Source of the DNA: Chlamydomonas sphaeroides
Lineage: Eukaryota > Chlorophyta > Chlorophyceae > Chlamydomonadales > Chlamydomonadaceae
DNA: 61,088 bases
Assembly: GCA_001662425.1 (NCBI GenBank)
Contig: BDDC01000407.1
Location: 1 to 61,088 of the forward strand
Direction: 5' to 3'
Shown here: positions 19,601 through 30,188 of the stretch, one piece after another
How positions within the stretch are numbered: position 1 is the stretch's first letter
Layout of the letters: each line of letters begins with the position of its first letter
The notes under the pieces: generated by a model
The model's database searches: none
The model's input: the letters and a program-made list of their open reading frames with translations, nothing else
Told to the model about the DNA's origin: nothing
Position numbers and translations under genes: made by a program

Positions 19601-22600
19601 CGGGGCCGTGGTGTCGTACCTGCCTCGTACGGGATGCAAACCCGCTCACGTCGGCCTTGCGCGGCACGCCAGACGGCTGGTCGCCGCCCCCGCCCGCCCA
19701 CGGCTGCCCCCGTGTGCGCGAGTCGCCCACCTTCGGCGGCGTCCGTGCAATTGCGCTCTGTGGTTTGCTATACACACGGCGACACAACCTCTTGCCAATT
19801 TTATCCCGTGTGCCCACAGCGCTTTGTGAGGTGCGGCTGTCGGATTTCATCAAGGTGCGCGCGAAGGCGCTGGGCGTGCTGTGTTGGGCTCTTTGTTTGG
19901 TTGGATTGTTCGTCCATTAAAGCTGTACGTGATCTGAGTACAGCACGCCGCCTAAAGCATCGGCGTCGGACCCCAGGATGTGGGCGTGGCGGCCGGCGGC
20001 CTGGTCGCGGCAGGCCTGGCGCGCACCGGCGACGGCGTGCTGTGCTGCGAGTGCCCTCCGCCGCCCCCCAGCACGCGCGAGGCGGCGCTGGCGGCAGGGC
20101 ACAGCAGCGCGCGGCAGCAGCCAACGCAGGTGCGCTCCACACGTCGTCGCATGTTTCGTTTACGATGAGATCTCGATAGGGCGCCGATGGGGTGCCGATA
20201 GGGTGCCGATGGGGTGCCGATAGGGTGCCGATAGGGCCCCAGCCCCAGATGCGCCTGATACTATGCTGCACAATTGATACTGGCGCCATCGCGGGTGGCA
20301 GATGGGTGTTCGCGTGCGACAATGCCGCGGCCCGCCCACGTCCATGGCAGGCGGCGCCTTGCGGGGACGAGCGTCCTTTGCACACCACACACCTGCCAGC
20401 TGCAAGAAACAAGCCGCTCCTCCCTGCATCCCTTTTGCCAACGCCCATGCTCTTGCTTAGGGTGCCCAAGCTGCCGCCGACGGCGGCGAGGCTGGTGCCG
20501 GCACCGCTGCGCCGGGCGCGACAGTCGCTACTGGCGGCGGCGGCGTCAGCCAGCCGGCGGCGCTGCTGGTGCTGGCGCCGCACAGCGGGCTGGCTCTGGC
20601 GGTGGCGACCAACAGCTCGGGCCCCGAGGCCGCGGCCTTCTGCCGCAAGGTGCGTGTGCAGGGAGGAGGAGCGATCGTGGGTGCGTCGGTTCGCCAATGC
20701 CTTCGGCGACTCACACGGGGAGCGTCGTGGAGGCGGCGTGCAGGCGGCGTACCGTGGAGGCGGCGTGCAGGCGGCGTGGCTCTGTGCCACCACGCGGCAC
20801 CCCTCTGCCTGCCGCTGCCGGCAGCTGCGGCCCCGCGGCCGCAGCTCTCCGGCCCCGCCTGCGCGCTGTGCCTGCCCGCCAGCGCGCCCCCCGGCCTCCC
20901 TGACCCCGCCTGCGCCCCGCCGTGCCCTGCCGTGCCCCTGCCCCTTCCCTTGCCCCCAGATTGCGAGCCTGCTGCTACACAGCTTCCGGCCCGCAGAGCA
21001 GCCACCCTCTGCCATACGCGCGGTGCTGGCGCCGGTGCCGCCCGCGAGACCGGTGAGGCCCTGGGCGGGGGCCCAGGTAGCAGACAAGGACTTAAACGGG
21101 CTGGGGGCATTGGGACACGGGTGGGAGCCAGGCGAAGGGGAAGGTAAGGGGAAGGGCAGCGTGCGTGCGTTGTCCGAGCCGCCGTTGGCTCCTCGCGCCC
21201 TGCCACCAACGCCCTGCTGTGTCGTGTGTGCGATGCGGTTCTTACACGTACCCGTGCTTACGCACCCGAACCCCCACAACGCCCCATCCCTCATCGCAAA
21301 CACACATACGCGGCGCTGGGCTTCGTGTACAGCACCGGTGCACCTGAACGCATTCCTGCCCCTCTCGCACGGCTGACGCGTCATCAACCCACGGCATGCT
21401 CGCGCGTCGTGTTACCGGTACTCCATGTTCCTGTTCCTGTTGTTGAACACACGCCGGGCGCAGGACGCGGTGCTGCAGCCGCTGGCCCTTTCCTTGACCT
21501 CTCAAGTACACCTGATCACGAACTCGCATCAGCACACACTCAAACATACACCTACTTCTTACCTGTTTCTGACCGCTCAAACATACACCTAAGCCCGGGA
21601 GACGGCCCCTCCGCCCCCCCTCCCAACCCGCCGCCGCAGGACGCGGTGCTGCAGCTGCTGGCATTCCCGCCCGCGGGCTGCCTGGCGCCGCTGGCCTTCT
21701 TCGAGGGCTGGCCGCAGCAGCTGCCCGACTGGGCGAGGGTGCGTCACGGGGTGCGCACGCGCCGTACACAACCACCGTACACAACCGCCGTACACAACCA
21801 TCGTACACAGTGCGGCATGCGCGTCGGCCGACGCATCCCACCAGCAGCAGCAGCTGCGCGGCCGGGCGCGGGTGCGTCCCTCGCACTGTGTCACGTCACA
21901 TCACTCCCCGGCGCGCACGCCTCACAGCCCCACCGAGATAGGCGCCCATGACCAGACAGGGCTGCGGGGTAGTTACCAACATGTGCGGGTAACACGCACC
22001 CTCTGCAGCACGCGGCCAACGCGCCACCAACACCTTGGGCGTGCCGCGCTGGGGCTGTTGCTCTCTCTTGCCGATATTTCCACACTATTAATCTTCCCAC
22101 GTCCAAGTTGACGCCACGTTCCGCACACTCCGCAGCGCCGCGCCTCCATGGCGCCCCGCTCACACCCCGAGCCCACCCTACACCCCTTGTCGTCACAAAC
22201 CCCCAGCACCCGCGTCACTACACCGCTGCCTGCCTCCCCCCATCCCACCGCCCCCTCACCCTCCGAAGCTCCGCGCCTTCGTGGCCCCCGGCCGCGGCCA
22301 CCGCTCCGCCGAGCAGCCCGCGCTGCGGCTGCCCAAGCTGCTGCCCCTCGCCGCCGCCGCGCTGGCAGCCGCCGCGCCGCCGGAAGCGCCCTTGGCGTTG
22401 TTGGGCCTGGGCGCGGGCGCGCTGGCGGCGTTCGAGGTGGCCCGGCGGCTGGAGGCCTGGCAGGGCAGGGCGCTGGTGCACCTGTTTGTGGTCGCCTGCG
22501 CCTCGCCGCCGGCGTGTGGCGGGACGGGAGGGGGAAGCTCGGGAGGCGGCGCGGCGGGCGGCCGCGGAAGGGCGTAAGCGCGGGGGTCCAGGTCCTGGGC

Positions 22601-24749
22601 CCGGGGCTCGAAGGGGTCGGAGCACGTGGGTCTGGGGCGCGGCCAGGGGAGTCGCCGCCAGGGGGGCCGCTGGGGAGGGGCATCGGGGGGGCAGGGCCCG
22701 CTGCTGGCTCCCCCGCCGCCCAGACACCCCGCCGCCCGCCCCGCCGCCGCAGGCACCAGCCCTGGGCCTGGACCGCGCCCAGTGGCGCCTCCCACCAGCA
22801 CCAGCACCAACACAACCAGCAGCAGCAGCAGCAGCCCGACCCGCGGCCGCTGTACGAGCTGCCGGACGACGGCTTTGTGCAGGCGCTGCTGGCACACCCC
22901 CGGTGAGCCTGCTGGCGCGCCCCCACGCTGCTGCGGGGCCCCCGCACCTGCCTCCGCGGCGCCGTGGGCTGGCTAGCACCCTGCGCGTGTGGCAGGACTG
23001 CCAGCTGGACCCTGCGCGCCGCAAACCCGTGCTGGGCTTTGAAACCCTGGCCGCCTCCCTGCGTGTCCCCGCAGCTGCCCCCGGGCGCTCAAGGGCAACC
23101 CGGTGGCTGTGCTGGTGAGCCGGCGGCTGGGCGGGGGGGCGGGGCTCGGTTGGGGCGGGGCGGGATGGGCCCGCGACGTGATGGGGCGGGGGCTCCATAG
23201 TGATGGCCCAAGAGGACCTGGATGGAGAGGGTTTTAGGGCAGTCTTTGTCTTTGAGGGCAGTCTTTGTCTTTGAGGGCAGTCTTGAGAGGGGTCTAGGCA
23301 GGCACCTGTGCGGAGGGGCACTGGCGGGATAGGGACGGGCGTGGGGATGGTGCAGGTCGCGGCGGGCAGTCCCACGCCAGCGGGCTCTCGTGCTGGCGTC
23401 GCTGCCGTGCGGCCAGCCGCTCCGAGCTGTCATGAGCTGAGGACGGTGTGGCGTGGTCTTCCCAGGAGATAGGATTGGTGGTGCGGCCCTGCGATCGCGG
23501 CATGGGCCTCCCGGCCCCCGGTTGATTGCGGCCAGCACCATGGGACGAGGGACGGTGCCACAAGGAGCTCTCCCGGGGAGGCCTGCAACCCCGCCCGCCT
23601 GGCGCGTGTGGCATCCGTGCTATGCGCCACCGCCCCGCGCGGCTCCAGCCCCGCGGACCCCAGCCCCCGCGCGCTGCTGCGGACGGACATAGCGCTCGGG
23701 TCGCTCTCCAGGGAAACCTGCAGACCCTGTCGTGTGGCGGCCACGCAGTGCCCCGCCGCGCGGGCCCCAGCCCTCGCGCCCACGTCCGAAGGAACAGTCC
23801 CACGAAGGAACAGTCCCACGAAGGAACAGTCCCACGGAGGAACAGTCCCACGAAGGAACAGTCCCACGGAGGAACAGTCCCACGAAGGAACAGTCCATCC
23901 GCATGCCCCGCCCTGTGACGCCGCCGCCAGCTCAGCACGGTGAAGCTGGCCACGAAACACACCCGTCCCCTCCCGCTGATCCCCCGCAGGAGCACTCCGC
24001 GCTGCTGCGGGCGGACATTGAGCTCGAGTCGCGCTACATCTACACGCCGCCCCCGCCCGCGCTGGCGCCCGCTGTGGCGCAGGTCCTGGCCAGCGTGCAG
24101 AGCAGGTGGGGCTTGAGGTCACGGGTCTGCGGGTGCAGGCCTGTGAGCGGCGGCAGGGTGCCGAGCGGCGGCAGGGTGGCGGCTGCGCAGCCCAGGTCGA
24201 GAGCGCTGCCAGCGGCGGCAGGGGCCGCGGGCAGCCGCCCGGCGGCCCGCCAGCGGTCGGCTCCCGCGGGGCGCACTCACGCGCCGCTGCCGTGGCCCAC
24301 TGGCGCCCGCAGGGCGGAGGAGGAGGCGCGGCTGACGGCGGCGCTGCTGTCGTGCCCCATCACGGTGCTCACGCCCGAGGAGGAGCCGGGCCTGACGCCA
24401 GACCTGGTCGCCGGCTGGGAGCAGGTACGGCCCGCCCGCCGTACGGCAGGGGCCTCGGCATGCCGTACATGCCGTGTGTCCCATTCTCTGGAGTGTCTGG
24501 GTAGGGATTCCTGCGCCTGGGGCGGCCCAAGGGCGCTGCACGTGCCGTTCGCGGGAAAGGAAGTGTTGTACAGCAGAACATGTGGTACACCCCCGCCGCC
24601 GCAGATGACGTCCGGGCCCGTTAGCTTCGTGCAGCTGCCCGGCGGCTACCACGTCGACGCCGACCGAAAGTCAACGGCCGCGCTGCTCAGTCACGTCGGT
24701 ACGGCGCTCGGCCGGCAGCTGACGGTGCACGGCAGCTGGCTGGCGGCGC

Positions 24750-24780
<31 letters not shown>

Positions 24781-24934
24781 GGGGCGGCCCGGGCCCGGCG
24801 GGCGCTGGCCGGTGGGGCCCGCGGCGCGGCTGGGTGGCGGGTCGGGGTCGGGGCCGGGCAGCCGTCCGTCATCGGGCGTGCCTAGCCACTTACCGCCCGT
24901 GTACCCCCGGGCCGCTGCGGCCGGCGGCCTATGA
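15775..24934 (+). CDS. Beta-lactamase-like serine hydrolase domain fused to type II thioesterase domain
   Basis: Exons: 15775-15840, 15929-16005, 16112-16220, 16740-16796, 17071-about 17290, 17520-17792 (boundaries of these two less sure), N gap, 18434-18504, 18586-18945, 19222-19442, 19820-19854, 19977-20129, 20461-20649, 20960-21052, 21640-21738, 22269-22513, 22753-22902, 23075-23114, 23990-24105, 24313-24424, 24605-24934. Phases close from 18434 to the TGA. The first half has the beta-lactamase/class C serine-hydrolase layout: SLFDLGGCAKLLAAVALLRL, VTLQHLLTHTSGL, DFWLIGAVIEALSGLPYE with LLDPMGV, PAGGLALPPADLALLL, and VLAPHSGLALAVATN. The second half matches type II thioesterases (GrsT/SrfAD type): LLAFPPAGC...FFEGWP, VAPGRGHRS, LALLGLGAGALAAFEVARRL, YELPDDGFVQAL, LLRADIELESRYIY, CPITVLTPEEE, VQLPGGYHVD. 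Catalytic residues appear replaced in both halves (see findings). No in-frame ATG precedes the thioesterase exons, which favours one gene. Two adjacent genes remain possible, ending or starting near 21376-21640. Confidence 0.78.
16571..16613. repeat. CCTG tetranucleotide microsatellite
   Basis: About ten perfect (GCCT)n units in intron 3 of the fusion gene. Confidence 0.95.
16880..16935. repeat. 11-bp tandem repeat, GGGCATTGCAC x5
   Basis: Five near-perfect tandem copies of GGGCATTGCAC in intron 4 of the fusion gene. Confidence 0.95.
17983..18325. other. Assembly gap (run of N)
   Basis: A run of 343 N inside the fusion gene, preceded by G homopolymers at about 17928 and 17971. It falls where the beta-lactamase-like domain between the THTSGL motif and the following helix should be encoded, so a whole exon may be missing. 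Confidence 0.98.
19563..19632. repeat. 29-bp tandem repeat
   Basis: About two and a half copies of a unit starting CCTCGTACGGGGCCGTGGTG, in the intron after exon 19222-19442 of the fusion gene. Confidence 0.85.
20178..20240. repeat. 10-bp tandem repeat, GGTGCCGATA/G
   Basis: Six degenerate copies of GGTGCCGAT(A/G)G in the intron before exon 20461-20649. Confidence 0.85.
23232..23287. repeat. 19-bp tandem repeat
   Basis: About two and a half copies of GGGCAGTCTTTGTCTTTGA in an intron of the thioesterase half. Confidence 0.9.
23795..23893. repeat. 16-bp minisatellite, GGAACAGTCCCACGAA x6
   Basis: Six tandem copies of GGAACAGTCCCACG(A/G)A in the intron before exon 23990-24105. Confidence 0.93.
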
Positions 24935-25405
24935 GGCTCGGGCGCCCCTGCCAAGCGCTGCTGACAGGAGGAGGATTGGGCCCCTACATGGAGTTCCATG
25001 CTTGCGTTGCGGCAGCTTTAAGCGTGAAACCCCGCGCGGAATGCCGTAGCTTAGCGCAACCCTAGGCAGGAGCGGCAGGTCGCCGATGGGTGCTGGCGGG
25101 GGCCTCTCGCGCTGCGTGTGGCGTTGGCGCAGCGACGCCCGCTGATTTAGGAATTAGGAAAAGGAATAAGAATGAATGGGGTTGCACCTGACCCTCCGAC
25201 GTCAAGGGTTCGGGAGGCTCGCTTGGACGGCCACGAGAGGGGGGGCCACAGGCCCATGACGCCAGTCGGCGGCGGCGGGCCGGGCCGGACCGAGGCCCGA
25301 GGGTCTGGCACAGCTGCTGCTCGGCCATGAGGCCGCGCAGCCGGCGAAGCTGGACGGGTTCGAGGTCGCTGTGCAGCGCGCAGCCAACCCTTCCATAATG
25401 GTGCG

Positions 25406-25410
25406 TGTAA
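25406..25410 (+). terminator. Candidate UGUAA poly(A) signal of the fusion gene
   Basis: TGTAA lies about 475 nt after the TGA at 24934. Motif and distance both suit chlamydomonadalean 3' UTRs. Confidence 0.45.
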
Positions 25411-26755
25411 GATACGGTATTTAAGGCGACCGGTGAACCTGGCCGCCGCCAATGCATGGGCGATGCGGCTGAGCCGCGGCGCCAGGCGCTGTGCGGGTGG
25501 CGCACCAGGGCCGGGCGGGCCCGAGAGGGCCCGAGCCGGGGTTGGCTGGGCCAGTCGGCCGGCCGGGCTGTGGCCCCGGTTGCACTCGCTCGCGTCTCTG
25601 GCGCCAATGGTGCTAAAGAACAAGAGCAAGCCGGCGGGCGCCGCCGAGTCGCCTGTGCCCCGCCGGGGCCCCCGCGCGCCCAGCAGCCCGTTTGCCAGCC
25701 GGGGCGTCCGGGCTGTGGTGTTGCTCGGTTAATTACCGTAGGTCCCGCACGGTGCCTTTGTTGTGCATGTGTGCGTCGTGAGTGGGGCTCCGCGTGCGTG
25801 ACCCGTGGGGTTGGGGGGGAGTGAGCTGGCGTGGCTTGCTGAGCGGGATGGCGCGTTTGGGGCTGGTTCGGTTCCACCGCACGCTCGGGTGCTTAGTTGC
25901 GGCTTGCGGGCGCCACAACATTCGTGCAGAGGTAGCCGGCGCTGCGCCTCACGGCGGGCTGTCCTGAGCGGACATCTCACGGGACGTATGATACTTAGAA
26001 GCACCTGCCCTACCCCGCGCCATCCGGCATGCCTCATCCCAGGCGCACCCAGGGGTTCGCGGGTGGCGGCGGGTTTGCGGCGGGGGCGGGGGAATGCTGC
26101 AACACTGCGTGCCGGATGTGAGCTCCCCAACTGGGTATGAGCGATATCATGGGGAACCACGGCGTGCAAAAGGCGTGGCGGAAGGTGGGACCAAGAGGGA
26201 ACGAGCGTCCAAGGCGGACGGAGCTGAGTCATGCAGCGCCCGAAGTTCCAGCCACACGCGCCCGCAAAAGCTTTTTGAAGAGTATGCAAATTTGTACGCT
26301 TGACGCTAGGGCAAGGGCATTTCCGCTATGCATGACTCAGAGCACAACGGCCCGATTGACAAGGCTCAATACAGCGTTCGCCGCGTCGCCTGCCACACAT
26401 CACAATACCTGCACCCTGCATACATCACCCTGCATGCACGCTTGACATGATGCGTGCCTAAACGCGTTTTCTTTGGTCGCTAAACTTGTTTACCAACGCC
26501 GACGATCACCTGCTGCACCATTGTGATTATACAAACTCCGAACAGTCCACTGGAATCGGACTGCGTGACCTAAAGCGCCCGGCCGTGGCAATCCAGCCTG
26601 TGACAACGGCGCAGGGCCCCGACGTGCTGTTCTAGCCCAAACGAAAAAATTCAAGCTTGGGGCGCCAAGGCAAGTAAAGAGGTCCCACGAGGGCTGGGGG
26701 CGCTGGGTGACTAAAACGGCACTCCTTCCTGGCTTGCACGCAGGCCTCTGACAAC

Positions 26756-26791
26756 ATGATGGACAACGAACAAATACTATTCAACTCGTAA
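26756..26791 (+). promoter_or_regulatory. Upstream ORF in bZIP leader
   Basis: ATGATG followed by nine codons and TAA (peptide MMDNEQILFNS) ends 40 nt before the proposed bZIP start. If the transcript starts upstream of it, it could limit translation of the main frame. The transcript start is not known. Confidence 0.3.
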
Positions 26792-26831
26792 TCCGGTTGT
26801 TTGAGGCCTGGCGACGGCGCCAGCCGCTGTC

Positions 26832-29800
26832 ATGAGCCTTGGGCTGCCAGAAGCGCTGGACCTGGGCCGGCCGGGACAAGCGCACGTTCTGCACGGACAA
26901 CCCTCGTCGCTGCGCGCAACGCCGGCCGTAAGCTTGGTGTATGGCGTCGCGCTGGCTGTCGCTGAGTGCCTGACCAATCCTTTGCTAGATTCTTCTGCTT
27001 GCCGTCATGCTTTGCCCTAGCTGCACGCCAGCTTGATAAGGGTACATTTTTGCTCCTGGCCGCTGGTTGCTCTAATAACCGCCCCCTCGTTACTCCCGTC
27101 GCCCGACAGACGAGCAGTCGGCTGACCTCACCGTCAGCGCACGAAGCCCTGGCACCGCCCGCGCACCACACTTCGACCCGGGCCACCACTAGCATGGCTC
27201 CGATGCTCCATCCTCCTGGAAGGCTCTGCAGCAACGCCCACTCTAGCGAGAGCAGCGGCCATACGGTCGGCCACAGCGGCGGCTCCATCGTCGATGGCCC
27301 TTCCACAGGCCTGCAGGTCCGTGCCCAGGTTTAGCCGGCTTTGCAACACCATGGTCGAGGGAGCACTTGAATGCCGTGCGCACAGCTACCGATCTCATAG
27401 CGCTACGCTTGACACGACGGAAACACCTAGAAACACGCCGCGTGCCCCGGCCCTGGCCTCAACCGCCCCTCCCCCAAGCAGGCCGGCGCCAACGGCAACA
27501 CGCTGCTGCCTCCCGGCGAAGAGTACACGCTCCACCTGCTGCAGTCCCTCATGACCCACCCGGCGCAACGCGGCCAGCAGCAGCTTCAGCAGCAGCAGCA
27601 GCTGCTGCGACGGCACGTGCAGCCTACGCAACAGGCGCAGGGCCAGGCGCAGGGCGGCTCCCAAGGGCCGACCTCAGCGCCCAACCAAGCCAACCACGCC
27701 AGCCTCGCCATGCTGAGGGCGATGCAGCAGGCCATGTCCGGCGGAGGTGGTGACGGGTTTCACGGTGAGCTTGCAAAGCAGCCCCGCGAGCGCCGACCGC
27801 AGTCCGTACAGTGTACCGAACCCTCACCCGTGTCCTACCGGTATCCGCGCCTCTTTCCTCCGGAGCTCTCCCTTGCTCTGCCTGACAGCCCGCCGTGCCC
27901 CCGCCTGCCACGCCCCGCTGCCCCCACCTGCTCGCAGACGGCGCCACCGCTGCCACCGCTACCGCCGTCTCCGACCCCGGCGACGCCGGCCTCGACCGCT
28001 CCCCAGCGCTGGCCATCTCCATCCCCACCACAAGCCAAGGCCTGCCCCGCGCTACCTCCGGCCCACAAGCCCTGCTCGGCAGCCTCGCCGTCCAAGCCGC
28101 CGCCTTCTCCTCCGTCCCAGCCGGCTTCCCTTCCGGCCTCGCCATCCCCGGCCTCTCCCTGCTCGGTTTACAGCAGGCGGGCCCTGGCCCACCCGGCACG
28201 CAGCCCCAGCAGCCCCAGCAGCCCCAGCAGCAGGACACGACGCCGCTGGACCTGCGCGCGCCCGCGCTGCTGGCCTTCATGCATCGGCAGCAGGAGGAGG
28301 TGGCGCAGCAGCAGGCGCGGCTGGCGCTGCTGCAGCACCTGCAGGAGCAGCACGAGGCCAACGCGGCGCACGCGCAGCAGCTGGCGGCGCGGCGGCAGGC
28401 GTCGCTGCAGCAGGCCCCGGCGCCGGGCACGAGCGGCGGCGGCGGCGGCGGACAGCAGATGCTGTTTGCTGCGCGCGCCGGCGGAGGGCCGGCGCAGCTG
28501 CAGCAGCCGTCGCAGGCGCAGCAGGCGCAGGTGCAGCCGGCCTTCATGGAGCACCTTCGACAGCAGCAGGAGCTTCTGCAGCGGCAGGAGTCGCAGCAGC
28601 AGCAGCAGCTGCTGCTGCAGATGCGCGCCGCTGGCGACTTCGAGCAGCAGCTGCCGCTGTCGCCCTCGGGCGCGTTGCCGGCGCTGCTGCAGCGCTACCC
28701 GCGCTCGGGCGACGGCGGCGGCGGCGGCTCGGACTCATCTGGCGCCGTCTCGCTGGCCTTGGCCGCATCGGGCGGCAGCGGACTCTTCCCCAACCCCGCG
28801 GCGTTCGGCCTGAGCAGCGCGCCCAGCCCGGCCCTGGCGTCGCTGCTACCATCGACGACTGTGCTCGCCACCGTGGGAGCCCGCCAGGGAGAAGTTTGTA
28901 CGGCCAGCGGCAGCGCCAGCGGTAGCGCCAGCGGCGCCGAGGCCGCGGCTGGGGGCGGCCCCTTTGCGTTGGCGGCGGCCGGCAGGGCGCCGGACGCGGC
29001 CGATGGGGGTGGCAGGCGGCCAGCCAAATTGTCGGCGCACGGCCACATCCTCGCATCGGCAGGTGGGTTTGGTCCAGGAGGTGTTGTGAGCGTTCGCCTC
29101 CCACCAACAGCTTATACGGTCGCATACTCTCGACTTTAGATTGCTGACATGGTGCTGCACCTTGCCCTGCTTTTGCACACAGCGGCGCCGGCCCGAGCCC
29201 GTGGCGGCATCGCCACCGAGCCCGACGGCGGCGACGGCAGCGAGCGCGACGACGGCGCCAGGCCCGCTGACGGCAGCGGCGGCAACCGCAGCGGCCGCGG
29301 CGGCGCCGATGAGGAGGACGAAGACGACGAGGACTATCAGGAGGATGACGGCAGCAGCGGCGGCGGCGGTGGCGGCCGCCAGAGCCGCAAGCGCCGCGCG
29401 GCGCAGCGCGGCGGAGGCGGGGGGCACAAGGGCGGCAGGTCGCACATGGAGGTCGACAAGAAGGTGAAAGCGGTCCTGAGCGACAGGGCGCGTAGGGGGC
29501 TCTGGCCCCTCCTGTCGCCCTTCCTCCTTATCTCACGGCGGGTCAAGCCCGCTGTACCTCTATTCTGAGGGCGGGCACGGCGCCCTCGCACCGCACCTGG
29601 TGCCACTGACCTCCCAATGCTTGGTGGTCCACGCTTGACTCCCCAGCTGGTGCTTGTTTTGCAGCGCTGCAAGCGCGTGCGACACCGCATGGTTGCTGCC
29701 ACCTGCCGCCTGCCACCCCCCCCCAGGAGCTGTGCCGGGAGCGCAATCGCGACGCGCAGCGACGCTTCCGCGAGCGGCAAAAGGTGCGCTCAGGGGTGTC

Positions 29801-30188
29801 TGAAGGCGGGGGCATGTGTCACGAGGCGGAGGCTGGGCAGGCCCGAGCCCCGTGCGCAGCCCAACCCACGTTGACCTACATCAACCCACATCGACCCACA
29901 TCGACCCACATGAGGCGGGCCGCTCATCGATCCACCTCAACGACCTGCCACCGCGCACCAGCCGCGCACGCTGCACTCACCCATCCTGCCACCGTGCTGC
30001 CATACCTTGTTGTTCAGGACACCATCCAAGGCCTGACCGCCCAGGTGAATGAGCAGGCCGCCGTGATCATGGAGCTGCGGGCCGCGCTGGTGGTGGCGTC
30101 CGAGCAGGCGCGGCAGGTGGAGGAGCTGCGCGAGCAGCTGTGCGCGTACCAGGCGGCGGCGGCGGCCAGCAAGAGGGATCGCCAGTAG
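26832..30188 (+). CDS. bZIP transcription factor, 739 aa
   Basis: Exons: 26832-26927, 27110-27316, 27482-27764, 27938-29062, 29183-29463, 29727-29783, 30018-30188 (TAG); all phases close. Residues 1-664 are disordered and regulatory in character: Gln-rich (QQQLQQQQQ near residue 120 and many QQ clusters encoded at 28200-28630), Ala/Gly/Ser-rich, then an acidic patch (DEEDEDDEDYQEDD, encoded about 29306-29347) and a basic stretch RQSRKRRAAQR. The DNA-binding basic region is ELCRERNRDAQRRFRERQK (about 665-683), with the invariant N...AQR.FR pattern of AP-1/fungal-like bZIPs. The leucine zipper region follows in the last exon (heptads through LTAQVNEQAAVIMELRAAL). The 29463 donor (GTGAAA) is inferred because it joins the basic region in frame. 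Exon 1 uses a strong GTAAGC donor. The DNA target and pathway are unknown. Confidence 0.85.

Larger units (their letters stand above)
24935..26831. other. Intergenic: 3' region of fusion gene, bZIP upstream region
   Basis: The left part is the presumed 3' UTR, to about 25410. The frames at 25433-25732 and 25062-25877 are GC-driven and overlap antisense to each other. 25950-26830 is AT-richer and likely holds the bZIP promoter and 5' UTR, including a short upstream ORF at 26756-26791. No other gene is supported. Confidence 0.5.

Noticed and set aside
21053..21376. Read-through end of a separate beta-lactamase-like gene at TGA 21376
   Set aside because: The frame stays open past the exon end at 21052, but a strong GTGAGG donor and the in-phase thioesterase exon argue for splicing. 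Kept only as an alternative.
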